Source: Myxococcales bacterium (GTDB taxonomy: Bacteria; Myxococcota_A; Polyangia; Fen-1088). From it: a stretch of DNA of 64,000 bases. The translations under genes were made by a program, and so were the position numbers. The notes below the pieces were generated by a model. It was given only the letters and a program-made list of their open reading frames with translations. It was not told where the DNA came from and did no database searches. This document shows, in pieces, positions 9,853-18,823 of the stretch; the first letter of the stretch is position 1; each line of letters begins with the position of its first letter. The stretch lies in assembly GCA_003142855.1 (NCBI GenBank), contig PLNW01000050.1:1-64000 (forward strand), in the 5' to 3' direction.

Positions 9853-9918
9853 GTCAAAACGGTGAAAACCATCAAATCCGTCAAGACCGTCAAAACGATC
9901 AAAACCGTCAAGACCGTA
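9853..9918. repeat. 9-nt tandem repeat array, about 7 copies of (g/a)tcaa(a/g)ac(c/g)
   Basis: gtcaaaacg gtgaaaacc atcaaatcc gtcaagacc gtcaaaacg atcaaaacc gtcaagacc gta read directly. Confidence 0.85.
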
Positions 9919-9985
9919 CAGAGTGCCACCCTGTCGGCGGGAAACCCGATCACGGGATCTCCCGCCTTTGCACGCCCAGCCCATC

Positions 9986-10029
9986 GCCGGATTACCTCAT
10001 TCCTACCTCATGCAGCCGGATTACCTCAT
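9986..10029. repeat. Direct repeat GCCGGATTACCTCAT (9986-10000 and 10015-10029) with CTACCTCAT between
   Basis: Sequence gccggattacctcattcctacctcatgcagccggattacctcat, just outside the 3' end of the tRNA-Gly gene. Confidence 0.8.
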
Positions 10030-10048
10030 GGCGCATTGTAGGCACAAA

Positions 10049-10075
10049 AAAAGCCCTGGAATTACCAGGGCTTTT
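10049..10075 (-). terminator. Intrinsic terminator downstream of tRNA-Gly
   Basis: Perfect 11-bp stem AAAAGCCCTGG-AATTA-CCAGGGCTTTT with a T-run when read on the minus strand, directly after the tRNA 3' end. Confidence 0.85.
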
Positions 10076-10076
10076 G

Positions 10077-10148
10077 AGCGGGCGAAGGGACTTGAACCCT
10101 CGACGTTCACCTTGGCAAGGTGACACTCTACCACTGAGTTACGCCCGC
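10077..10148 (-). tRNA. tRNA-Gly (anticodon GCC)
   Basis: Reverse complement GCGGGCGTAACTCAGTGGTAGAGTGTCACCTTGCCAAGGTGAACGTCGAGGGTTCAAGTCCCTTCGCCCGCT: complete cloverleaf, anticodon loop TTGCCAA, discriminator U, no encoded CCA. Confidence 0.95.
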
Positions 10149-10263
10149 AGAGGGGGTCTGGTTTAAGCGGAAACCTCCTTTCCGTCAAGGGGTTGGCTGA
10201 CGGTTTTGCATTCGTCCTCTCGCGCCACGAACGCCCCCAGCGGCCATGGAGTTCCCGGCGCCA

Positions 10264-11685
10264 CTACGGGGTCTTGGCGAAGAAGCCAAAGTACTCGCGC
10301 GCGTTGCGGAAGCAGATGTCCCGCACCATGTTGCCGAGCAAGTCCATGTCGCCAGGAATGAGCCCGTTCTCGACGTCGTTTCCCAACAGGTTGCACAGCA
10401 GCCGGCGGAAGTACTCGTGGCGTGAGTACGACAGAAAGCTGCGCGAGTCGGTCAGCATGCCCACGAAACGCGAGAGCAGGCCGAGCGCGGAGAGCGCGTT
10501 CATCTGGCGCTCCATACCGTCCTTCTGATCCATGAACCACCAGGCCGCGCCGAACTGAATCTTGCCGGGGCACGAACCATCCTGAAAATTGCCCAGCATG
10601 GTGGCGATGACTTCGTTGTCGGCCGGATTCAGGTTGTAGATGATGGTCTTGCAGAGCTGGTTGGTGGAATCTAGACGGTCGAGCAGACGTGCGAGGCCGG
10701 CGGCCTGCGGATAGTCGCCGATGGAATCAAAACCAGTGTCAGGCCCTAGGGTGCGCATCACGCGCGTGCTGTTGTTGCGCATGGCCCCCAGGTGGAACTG
10801 CTGCGTCCAACCGCGGGCATGGTCCATGATGGCCAGCTCGTAGAGCATGGCCGAGCGGAACTGGTCGCGCTCGACTGGCGCCAGCGCCCGCTTGGCTCGC
10901 GCCTTGGCGAAGATGTCCTCGATCTGCTTGGCGGTATGGGGTTCGGCGACGATCTGCTCGAGGCCGTGATCGCTGACACGGCACCCGACCTGATGGAAGA
11001 AATCATGGCGTTTCTTGAGCGCGTCCAGGAAGGTGTCGAATGAGCTGATGGCCACGCCCGACACAGCCTGCAGCTTGTCCACCCACAGGTTCCAGGCGTC
11101 GAGGTCGGCCAAGGTCATGGCCTTGTCGGGCCGCCATGTAGGTAGCAGCTTGGTGGCGGCAGAAGCGTTCTTGCCGTGTCGCTGATGGGCTTCGAGTGAG
11201 TCCAACGGGTCGTCGGTGGAACAGACCACCATGACCTTGAAGTGCTTGAGCAACCCCTGGGTGGTGAAGTCGTCTTGGGCCAGCTTGCTGTTGCAGTGAT
11301 CGTAGATCTCGCGCGCCGTCGACGGATTGAGCAGCTTGCCCTTCACCCCGAAGGGATTCGCCAACTCCATGTGGGTCCAGTGGTACAGTGGGTTGCGCAG
11401 GGTGTAGGGCACCGTCTTGGCCCACATCTCGAACTTCTCCCAGTCGGACGCGTCGCCTGTGCAATAGCGTTCCGCCACGCCGTTGGAACGCATGGCACGC
11501 CACTTGTAATGGTCGCCGTTCAGCCAGATCTGGGTCAGCGTCCCGAACTTGTGATTGTCGGCCACCTGATCGGGAGGCAGGTGGCAGTGGTAGTCGATGA
11601 TGGGCTGATCCTTGGCGTCCTCGTGGTACAGGCGCTCCGCTGTCTTGGTCTCAAGCAGGAAACTCTCATCGAGAAAGGGTTTCAT
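10264..11685 (-). CDS. uxaC: Glucuronate/galacturonate (uronate) isomerase
   Basis: MKPFLDESFLLETKTAERLYHEDAKDQPIIDYHCHLPPDQVADN...NGDHYKWRAMRSNGV...; 473 aa, diagnostic UxaC. Confidence 0.96.
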   Translation of the reverse strand: MKPFLDESFLLETKTAERLYHEDAKDQPIIDYHCHLPPDQVADNHKFGTLTQIWLNGDHYKWRAMRSNGVAERYCTGDASDWEKFEMWAKTVPYTLRNPLYHWTHMELANPFGVKGKLLNPSTAREIYDHCNSKLAQDDFTTQGLLKHFKVMVVCSTDDPLDSLEAHQRHGKNASAATKLLPTWRPDKAMTLADLDAWNLWVDKLQAVSGVAISSFDTFLDALKKRHDFFHQVGCRVSDHGLEQIVAEPHTAKQIEDIFAKARAKRALAPVERDQFRSAMLYELAIMDHARGWTQQFHLGAMRNNSTRVMRTLGPDTGFDSIGDYPQAAGLARLLDRLDSTNQLCKTIIYNLNPADNEVIATMLGNFQDGSCPGKIQFGAAWWFMDQKDGMERQMNALSALGLLSRFVGMLTDSRSFLSYSRHEYFRRLLCNLLGNDVENGLIPGDMDLLGNMVRDICFRNAREYFGFFAKTP

Positions 11686-11754
11686 GGCCGCACGAAGCTA
11701 CCGCAGGTCGGCCTCGAAGGAAAGCAGCGCCAGGCCTAGCGGCAGGAAACGATG

Positions 11755-11988
11755 TCAGAGGGTCGTGATATCCGGCAGGCTTCCATCCGGGTTGCGCTTG
11801 GCCGCGGCCGCTTTCGCCGATGTGGCCGAGGCGGTGACCCGATTCTGAACGGTGATGCTCTGGAAATCCCCACCGTTGGAATTGGTGTTGTTCCACTCCC
11901 CGCACTTGCTGCAGGTCATGGCCGCTGGGTTGGAGTTGTTGGCGAAAGAAAGACTCCCCGTGGGCACCAAGTAAAGCGTCACGTACAC
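11755..11988 (-). CDS. Hypothetical short protein
   Basis: 77 aa ORF upstream of uxaC on the same strand; one CxxC pair; weak support. Confidence 0.25.
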   Translation of the reverse strand: MYVTLYLVPTGSLSFANNSNPAAMTCSKCGEWNNTNSNGGDFQSITVQNRVTASATSAKAAAAKRNPDGSLPDITTL

Positions 11989-12019
11989 TCAATGAATGAC
12001 GAGAAGCCCAGGAGTACCC

Positions 12020-13693
12020 ATGCCCAAGATTTTCAGAGGCCTCCCTTGTTTCTGCCTTCTCGTCAGTGCCTGCGGCGGCTCAGGCTCTTCTGTGAAAACC
12101 CCCGACGCATCCCCTGGCGGGAGCGCGGGCACCTCTGCGCCGGGCAGCGGAGGGATCACGCAAACCGGCGGCCTTGCGAGTGCGGGCGGCACGACTGACG
12201 GGAGCAAGCCGGTTGGCGGTACGGTGGCGAGTGGGGGCACGGCCGGCGCGTCGACCGCCACAGGCGGTGCGATTTCAGGAGCCGGCACCACCGCGCCCGG
12301 TGGAACGCAAGCGACGGGCGGCACGAACGAAGCGGGCGGCACGACGACGATGGGCGGCACCGCGATGACCGGCGGGATCCAGGCTAGCGGCGGCAGCACG
12401 AGCATGGGCGGCACGACGGCAGCGGGCGGGACCAAGGCACCAGGGGGCACGACGGCAGCGGGCGGGACCAATACCACGGGTGGCACCACGGCGGCTGGCG
12501 GGAGCAAGACAGCGGGTTCCACCGCGACGACGGGCGGCAGTAGCGCGACCGGCGGGGCTGGCGGAGGTGGTGCCGGCAGCGGGGGCGCGGGCACGCGTAC
12601 TGGTGGCTCGGCTGGCAGCGGAGCAGGCGGCGCGGCCGGCTCCTCGGCAAATACCGGCGCCCCCGAAACCAGCCCGCTGGGCTATGGCAAGGCCACGACC
12701 GGCGGTGGCAGCGTCTCTGCCACGACTGTTGCCGACATGGCGGCCATGCAGGCCGCTATTGATGCCTACTCGGCATCGGGCGGTCTGGTGCTCAAGTACA
12801 CGGGCCAGTTCAACTTCGCGAGCATCCCCGATCCCTGCGTGCAGCACACTTTGCCGGCCCAGACCATTGAAATCAAAAAGAAGAGCAACATCACGATTCT
12901 GGGTGCGGATGGCTCGGCTGCCAATTTCGGCATCCACATCGCGTCCTCCTCGAGCAATATCATCATTCGCAATATGACCATCGGTCTGACACCGGGTGGC
13001 GGCGATTCGGATATGATTTCGCTAGAAGGAATGAGTGGTGGCATTCCCACGGACATCTGGATCGACCACAATGAGTTGTTCAGTTCGATGCTTGATTGCG
13101 CCGGCGCAGGCGACACGTCCTTCGACGGTATGATCGACATCAAGAAAGGGGCCGACAACGTCACCATTTCGTACAATTACATGCACGACCATCACAAGGT
13201 GTCTATGAACGGCTACAGTGACGACGACTCTGCGGTTCGCCACGTCACCTTTCACCACAACCTCTTTGAGAACGTCGGCTCGCGAACCCCTCTGCAGCGT
13301 TTTGGCTATTCACATATGCTCAACAACTACCTGTACAAAGTCTTGGTTTCGGGCATCAATGTCCGCATGGGGGGCTACTCGCTGGTCGAGGCCAACTACT
13401 TCGAGACGGTGCTCAATCCAGTGACTGCGCGCGACAGTACGGCGGTTGGCTACTGGGACCTGCGCAACAACAACCTCGCGAGCAAAGCCGACGTGTCTGC
13501 CGGCAATGCCTTTGGCATCACTTGGGACGCAGGCAACTCGGGCACCGTCAACGCAACTGACTGGACCACGACCGCGGCCTTCCCGGAACCGCTAGGCTAC
13601 ACCTACACCGCGGACCCCTTCCAGTGCGTGCACGATGGTCTGCGGGCGGTGGCCGGCGCGGGCAAGGGCTTGGCTACGCTGAAGTGCAAGTAG
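12020..13693 (+). CDS. Pectate lyase-like (PL1-type) lipoprotein with Gly/Thr/Ala-rich linker
   Basis: Lipobox CLLVSACGG; long GGT/GGS linker; catalytic domain DIWIDHNEL...DGMIDIKKGADNVTISYNYMHDHHKVSMNG...VRHVTFHHNLFENVGSRTPLQRFGYSHMLNNYL. Confidence 0.9.
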   Translation: MPKIFRGLPCFCLLVSACGGSGSSVKTPDASPGGSAGTSAPGSGGITQTGGLASAGGTTDGSKPVGGTVASGGTAGASTATGGAISGAGTTAPGGTQATGGTNEAGGTTTMGGTAMTGGIQASGGSTSMGGTTAAGGTKAPGGTTAAGGTNTTGGTTAAGGSKTAGSTATTGGSSATGGAGGGGAGSGGAGTRTGGSAGSGAGGAAGSSANTGAPETSPLGYGKATTGGGSVSATTVADMAAMQAAIDAYSASGGLVLKYTGQFNFASIPDPCVQHTLPAQTIEIKKKSNITILGADGSAANFGIHIASSSSNIIIRNMTIGLTPGGGDSDMISLEGMSGGIPTDIWIDHNELFSSMLDCAGAGDTSFDGMIDIKKGADNVTISYNYMHDHHKVSMNGYSDDDSAVRHVTFHHNLFENVGSRTPLQRFGYSHMLNNYLYKVLVSGINVRMGGYSLVEANYFETVLNPVTARDSTAVGYWDLRNNNLASKADVSAGNAFGITWDAGNSGTVNATDWTTTAAFPEPLGYTYTADPFQCVHDGLRAVAGAGKGLATLKCK

Positions 13694-13904
13694 GCTTCGC
13701 AGATTCCCCGGATGGCTGGGCCGCGCGGCGAAAATGCGCCCGCTGGGCCGACAGGAAGCGGGTCGCCAGGCTCGCGACTCACGGGCGCCATCTGGATCCC
13801 GTCGGAGGGCGTGGCTGGTCATCCTTGGTGTCGCGGTTGACGTCCGAGTGTTTATCGGACATCCTCGCGTGCGATGACCCAAAAGGAAGGGTCGGCTACC
13901 CTAT

Positions 13905-15173
13905 ATGCCCATGACGATGAGTATCTCGAAGTATTCTATGGGGGTTGGTGACCGCTTTGGCCTGGAAGGGGTGGCGCAGTTGCGGGCCTTTCAGGCAGCC
14001 AAGCATCGCGGCGTTGCGATCACGCCGGTGTGGAACAAGTCGAACCGCGAACACTCCCTGATCGGTACACGTCCTGAGGACGTGCGCGCCGAGGCAGAGG
14101 CCGCGGTCAAGTCGTGCCAGTGGAGGGACGCCTATTTCGTCGACGCCGATCATATCGGCCTGGCCACCGTCGACAAGTTCCTCGCCAGCAGCGATTTCTT
14201 CACCATCGACGTCGCGGACTCCATCGGCAAGTCGGCCTCCGACGCGGCCATCGCCGAGTACGTGGCCGACATGCAGCGCTTCGCAGGGGCGCTGCGCATT
14301 CCGGGTGTGGCCGAGCCGGTGACCGTCACGGCGGCGTCCCTGCAAGCGATCGCCGCGAAGTATCTTTTCGCGGTCGAAGAGGCGGGCCGCATCTACCGCC
14401 ACATCGCGCAGGCGAAGGGCGAGGGAAACTTCGTCACCGAGGTGTCCTTCGACGAGGCCAACACCCCGCAGACGCCCGCCGAGCTGTTTTTCATTCTGGC
14501 TGCGGCGGCACGCCAGAAGATCCCGGTGGCCACAGTCGCGCCCAAGTTCACCGGCGAGTTTCTCAAGGGGATCGACTACGTGGGCGACAGCCAGCGGTTT
14601 GCTCGCGAATTCGACGAGGATCTCGCGGTCTTGGCATTTGCCCGGCAAACCTTCGGACTGCCCGCGTCGCTCAAGCTGAGCATTCATTCGGGCAGCGACA
14701 AGTTCTCGCTCTACCCCATCATCCACCGGGCCATCAAGAAGGCCGACGCCGGTCTTCACCTGAAGACCGCGGGCACCACCTGGCTGGAGGAAGTCATCGG
14801 GCTTGCCGCGGCGGGGGGCGACGGGTTGGCCTTCGTCAAGGCTCTGTATCGCGAGGCCTACGGCCGCTACGAAGAAATGGCCAAGCCCTATCTCACCGTC
14901 ATTTCCATCAACCGCACGGTGTTGCCGACGCCGGCCGAGGTGGACTCGTTCAGCGCCCAGGATTATGTCCAGACGCTGGAGCACAACCAGGCCTGCAAGC
15001 GCTTCAATATCCATTTCCGCCAGATGGTGCACATCAGCTTCCGCCTGGCGGCCGAGAAGCAGGCGCAGTACCTGGCTCTGCTCAAATCCAATCGCGCCAG
15101 CATCGAATCCCATGTGACCGACAACATCCTCAAGCGCCATATCGAGCCGTTGTTTCTGGGAACCGGCGGGTGA
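13905..15173 (+). CDS. uxaE: Tagaturonate/fructuronate epimerase family protein
   Basis: 422 aa; SISKYSMGVGDRFGLEGVAQLRAF...ITPVWNKSNREHSLIGT...YFVDADHIGL...LSIHSGSDKFSLYPIIHRAIKKADAGLHLKTAGTTWLEEVIGLA, characteristic of UxaE. Confidence 0.88.
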   Translation: MPMTMSISKYSMGVGDRFGLEGVAQLRAFQAAKHRGVAITPVWNKSNREHSLIGTRPEDVRAEAEAAVKSCQWRDAYFVDADHIGLATVDKFLASSDFFTIDVADSIGKSASDAAIAEYVADMQRFAGALRIPGVAEPVTVTAASLQAIAAKYLFAVEEAGRIYRHIAQAKGEGNFVTEVSFDEANTPQTPAELFFILAAAARQKIPVATVAPKFTGEFLKGIDYVGDSQRFAREFDEDLAVLAFARQTFGLPASLKLSIHSGSDKFSLYPIIHRAIKKADAGLHLKTAGTTWLEEVIGLAAAGGDGLAFVKALYREAYGRYEEMAKPYLTVISINRTVLPTPAEVDSFSAQDYVQTLEHNQACKRFNIHFRQMVHISFRLAAEKQAQYLALLKSNRASIESHVTDNILKRHIEPLFLGTGG

Positions 15174-15210
15174 CGTTTGAGACCTTTCGACCCATCTATT
15201 AGGAGCGACC

Positions 15211-16044
15211 ATGGACCCTAAGAATTTCGTCAGTGCCTACGATTTCACGGGAAAGACAATTGCTATTACGGGTGGCGGGGGGGTCTTGTGCGGTGAGATG
15301 GCCCGGGCATTGGCGGGCTGTCACGCCAACGTGGTTGTTCTAGACCGCGATGTGGGGCTGGCCGAGAAGGTGCTCGCCACTCTGAAAGGCACGAAAGGAG
15401 GCCACCAGGCTGCCTTCATCGATGTGCTGGACAAGGCGGCGGTTCAGCAAGCAGCCGACAAGGTCATCAAGGAGTACGGCAAGATCGACGGACTCATCAA
15501 TGGTGCCGGTGGCAACAATCCCAAGGCCACCACCAACCCCGAGCAATCATTCTTCGACATTCCGCCCGAAGCCATCCAGTTCGTGTCGACCCTGAACCTG
15601 CAGGGGACCATCCTGCCCAGTCAGGCCTTCGGCCGGTGCATGGTCAAGCAGAAGGAAGGCGTGATCCTGAATATCTCGTCAATGAATGCCTTCCGGCCGC
15701 TCACCAGGATTCCCGCGTATTCTGCGGCCAAGGCCGCTGTAAGCAATTTCACCCAGTGGTTGGCGGTGCACCTGGCACAAGAGTATTCGGCGAACATCCG
15801 GGTGAACGCCATCGCCCCGGGATTCTTCCTCACCGAGCAGAATCGCTTCCTGCTCACCGACAAGGAGACCGGGGGGCTCACCGCTCGCGGTCACAAGATC
15901 ATCGACCACACGCCCATGGCCAGATTCGGAACGCCCGGGGACTTGGTGGGCGCGGTGCTATGGCTGCTGTCGCCCGCGTCGAACTTCGTGACTGGAATCG
16001 TACTGCCCATTGATGGGGGCTTCTCGGCCTACAGTGGTGTGTAA
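15211..16044 (+). CDS. SDR-family oxidoreductase, probable D-mannonate oxidoreductase (fructuronate reductase)
   Basis: [64 protein letters not shown] and FLTEQN signatures match the SDR mannonate/fructuronate oxidoreductase subgroup. Confidence 0.8.
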   Translation: MDPKNFVSAYDFTGKTIAITGGGGVLCGEMARALAGCHANVVVLDRDVGLAEKVLATLKGTKGGHQAAFIDVLDKAAVQQAADKVIKEYGKIDGLINGAGGNNPKATTNPEQSFFDIPPEAIQFVSTLNLQGTILPSQAFGRCMVKQKEGVILNISSMNAFRPLTRIPAYSAAKAAVSNFTQWLAVHLAQEYSANIRVNAIAPGFFLTEQNRFLLTDKETGGLTARGHKIIDHTPMARFGTPGDLVGAVLWLLSPASNFVTGIVLPIDGGFSAYSGV

Positions 16045-16091
16045 ACTACCGCGGTGCGCTGACTGAAACGGAATTGACTGAAGGAATCATC

Positions 16092-17501
16092 ATGGCAAAG
16101 CAGAGTTTTGGAATGGTCGGGCTGGGCGTAATGGGAGAAAACCTAGCTCTCAACATCGAGAGCCATGGATTTTCTGTGGTCGGCTTCGATCTCGACGGCA
16201 AGAAAGTCGACAACTTCGCGGCCCGAACCAAAGGCAAGCAGGTGGTGGCCGCGCGCACGGTGGCCGAGTTCGTCGCCAACCTGGACACGCCCCGACGGGT
16301 GCTGATGATGGTTCCCGCGGGCAAAGCTGTCGACGCGGTGATCGCCGACCTGCGCCCCCATCTCAAATCGGGCGATCTCTTGATCGATGGCGGCAACACG
16401 TTGTTCGTGGACACTGATCGGCGCATCAAAGAGTTGCAGGGCACGGGAATCTATTACATCGGCACCGGGGTCAGCGGCGGCGAAGAGGGTGCCCTGCACG
16501 GACCGGCCATCATGCCCGGCGGCAACCCGGAGGCGTGGCCGTTGGTGAAACCGATTCTGCAAGCCATCGCAGCCAAGGCCGAGGATGGCGCGCCCTGTTG
16601 CGAGTGGATCGGAAGTGGCGGAGCGGGTCACTTCGTCAAGATGGTGCACAACGGAATCGAATACGGCGACATGCAGATGATCTGCGAAGCATACTTCATC
16701 ATGGAGAGGTTGCTGGGCATGTCCGCCGACGAGATGAGTCGGGTGTTTGCCGAATGGAACAAGGGAGAACTGAGCAGCTACCTGGTGGGCATCACCGCCG
16801 AGATTCTCAGCAAGAAGGATCCCGAGACCGGCAAGCCCATGGTGCAAATCATTCTCGACACCGCCGAGCAAAAGGGCACTGGCAAGTGGACCAGCCAGGT
16901 GTCGCTCGACTTGGGCGTCCCGGCCCCCACCATTGCCGACGCCGTGTTTGCCCGCACGCTGAGCGCCCTGAAGAAGGAGCGGGTGGCTGCTTCGGGCGTG
17001 CTGGCAGGACCTACAGCGAAGTTCACCGGAGACAAGGCCGCCTTCATCGAAATGATTCGCAAGGCCTTGTTCAGCTCGAAGATCTGTTCTTATGCGCAAG
17101 GCTTCCAACTCCTGCGCGCGGCCGACCATGAATACCACTGGGACCTGCAATTTGGCGTCATCTCGTCGCTGTGGCGCGCCGGGTGCATCATCCGGGCGCA
17201 ATTCCTGGGTCGGATCAAGGACGCCTATGCGCGCAGCGCCGCCCTGGCCAATCTCCTCCTTGATCCCTATTTCGCAGGCGTGACGGCGTCCTACCAGCAG
17301 GACTGGCGCAAGGTCGTCTCTGCGGCCGCGGAAAATGGCATCGCCATTCCCGCCTTCATGAGCGCCCTGGCCTACTACGATGGCTACCGCACGGGCGTTC
17401 TTCCTGCCAATTTGCTGCAAGCACAGCGCGACTACTTTGGCGCGCACACCTACCAGCGTGTCGACAAGGAGGGCAAGTTCCACACGCAATGGACAGCGTA
17501 G
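16092..17501 (+). CDS. gnd: 6-phosphogluconate dehydrogenase, decarboxylating
   Basis: [35 protein letters not shown]...[21 protein letters not shown]...[22 protein letters not shown]. Confidence 0.96.
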   Translation: MAKQSFGMVGLGVMGENLALNIESHGFSVVGFDLDGKKVDNFAARTKGKQVVAARTVAEFVANLDTPRRVLMMVPAGKAVDAVIADLRPHLKSGDLLIDGGNTLFVDTDRRIKELQGTGIYYIGTGVSGGEEGALHGPAIMPGGNPEAWPLVKPILQAIAAKAEDGAPCCEWIGSGGAGHFVKMVHNGIEYGDMQMICEAYFIMERLLGMSADEMSRVFAEWNKGELSSYLVGITAEILSKKDPETGKPMVQIILDTAEQKGTGKWTSQVSLDLGVPAPTIADAVFARTLSALKKERVAASGVLAGPTAKFTGDKAAFIEMIRKALFSSKICSYAQGFQLLRAADHEYHWDLQFGVISSLWRAGCIIRAQFLGRIKDAYARSAALANLLLDPYFAGVTASYQQDWRKVVSAAAENGIAIPAFMSALAYYDGYRTGVLPANLLQAQRDYFGAHTYQRVDKEGKFHTQWTA

Positions 17502-17531
17502 GCCTGGCCCTGTTGCTACGCTAGGAGAGAC

Positions 17532-18788
17532 ATGAGCACGTTTTTCGGTCACGGATCCATGGAGCAACGGCTCACCCCTAAAGATGTGAAGGACATCTGC
17601 GCGGCGACGTTGGCCGATCTTCCGCTCGACGGAAAACGCGTGCTCGTGCTCATCCCGGATCACACGCGACACGCTCCCATCGACCTGTTCTTTCATGTGT
17701 TGAGCGATCTGCTGCAATCTCGCGTCAGCGTGCTGGATTACATGGTGGCCACCGGCACCCACGCCGCCATGGAGCCGGATCGGCTCTACCGTCACATCGG
17801 ACTGACGCCGTCGGAACACGCGCAAAGCTACCCGAAAGTCCGCCTCTTCAACCACGAGCACCACAAACGCGACCAACTGATCTCGCTGGGCACGCTTGCC
17901 GGTGAAGAAGTGGCGCAGCTCACCAATGGGCTTTTCTCTCGCGACATTCCCGTCACGATCAATCGCAAGGCCACCGAGTACGACCACATTCTCATCGTCT
18001 CACCCGTGGTCCCGCACGAGGCCATGGGATTTGCCGGGGGCAACAAGTACTTCTTCCCGGGCATTGCGGGACTCGACGTGGTGGAGAAGTTCCACTGGCT
18101 GGCGGCGGTCATCACCAATCCAGTGGTCAACGGCGTGAAGGACACGCCCACCCGCCGGGTGATCAATCGCGCGGTGCAGTTTCTGGCCACGCCACGCACC
18201 TGCTTCGCCTTTGCCGTCGACGATCATCATCAGCTGGCCTGCCTGTTCGGCGGCGACCCCGCAGAATCCTGGTCGCGCGCGGCTGACTATTCGGCGCAAC
18301 TGCACATCAAGTACCTCGACAAGCCGGTTCGTCGCGTGCTGGGCTTGACGCCTTCCATCTACGAAGAGGTGTGGGTCGCGGGCAAGGCCATGTACAAGCT
18401 GGAGCCCATCGTGGCCGACGGCGGCGAGTTGGTCATCCACGGGCCGCACGTCAAGGCCGTGTCGTTCATGCACGGCAAGCAGATCGAACGCATCGGCTAC
18501 CACGTGCTCGACTACTTCGTGAAGCAGTGGGAGCGTTTCGCCGAGGAATCGAAGCTGATCCTGGCGCACTCGACCAACGTCAAGGGCATCGGCCGATTCG
18601 AGAACGGCGTCGAGTACCCGCGAATCACCGTGACCTTGGCCACCGGCATTCCCAAGGCGAAATGCGAAGCCATCAACCTCGCCTATCGCGACGTGAATTC
18701 GATCGACATTGAACGTTGGAAACAGGATGAAGACACCCTCGTCGTGGAAGAGGCCGGACAGGTGCTCTATCGTCTGAAGGACAAATAG
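17532..18788 (+). CDS. LarA-like nickel-dependent hydroxyacid racemase/epimerase
   Basis: LIPDHTRHAPID, VATGTHAAM, VVPHEAMGFAGGNKYFFPGIAG: the DHTR, TGTH, PH and GGxK catalytic/cofactor motifs of the LarA family are present. Confidence 0.85.
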   Translation: MSTFFGHGSMEQRLTPKDVKDICAATLADLPLDGKRVLVLIPDHTRHAPIDLFFHVLSDLLQSRVSVLDYMVATGTHAAMEPDRLYRHIGLTPSEHAQSYPKVRLFNHEHHKRDQLISLGTLAGEEVAQLTNGLFSRDIPVTINRKATEYDHILIVSPVVPHEAMGFAGGNKYFFPGIAGLDVVEKFHWLAAVITNPVVNGVKDTPTRRVINRAVQFLATPRTCFAFAVDDHHQLACLFGGDPAESWSRAADYSAQLHIKYLDKPVRRVLGLTPSIYEEVWVAGKAMYKLEPIVADGGELVIHGPHVKAVSFMHGKQIERIGYHVLDYFVKQWERFAEESKLILAHSTNVKGIGRFENGVEYPRITVTLATGIPKAKCEAINLAYRDVNSIDIERWKQDEDTLVVEEAGQVLYRLKDK

Positions 18789-18823
18789 CGCCGAAAGCGC
18801 AGTGACAGGAGCAGGAATTCAAC

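Noticed and set aside
9853-9918. Considered a CRISPR-like array
   Set aside because: 9-nt contiguous units without spacers; it is a simple tandem repeat.
11989-12594. 201-aa Pro/Ala/Val-rich minus-strand ORF (MPAPPLPAPPPPAPPVALLPP...)
   Set aside because: Antisense shadow of the Gly/Thr-rich linker of the pectate lyase lipoprotein; low complexity, no independent support.
16143-17987. 614-aa minus-strand ORF antisense to gnd and the LarA-like gene
   Set aside because: Shadow ORF in high-GC DNA; the plus strand encodes unambiguous 6PGDH and LarA motifs.
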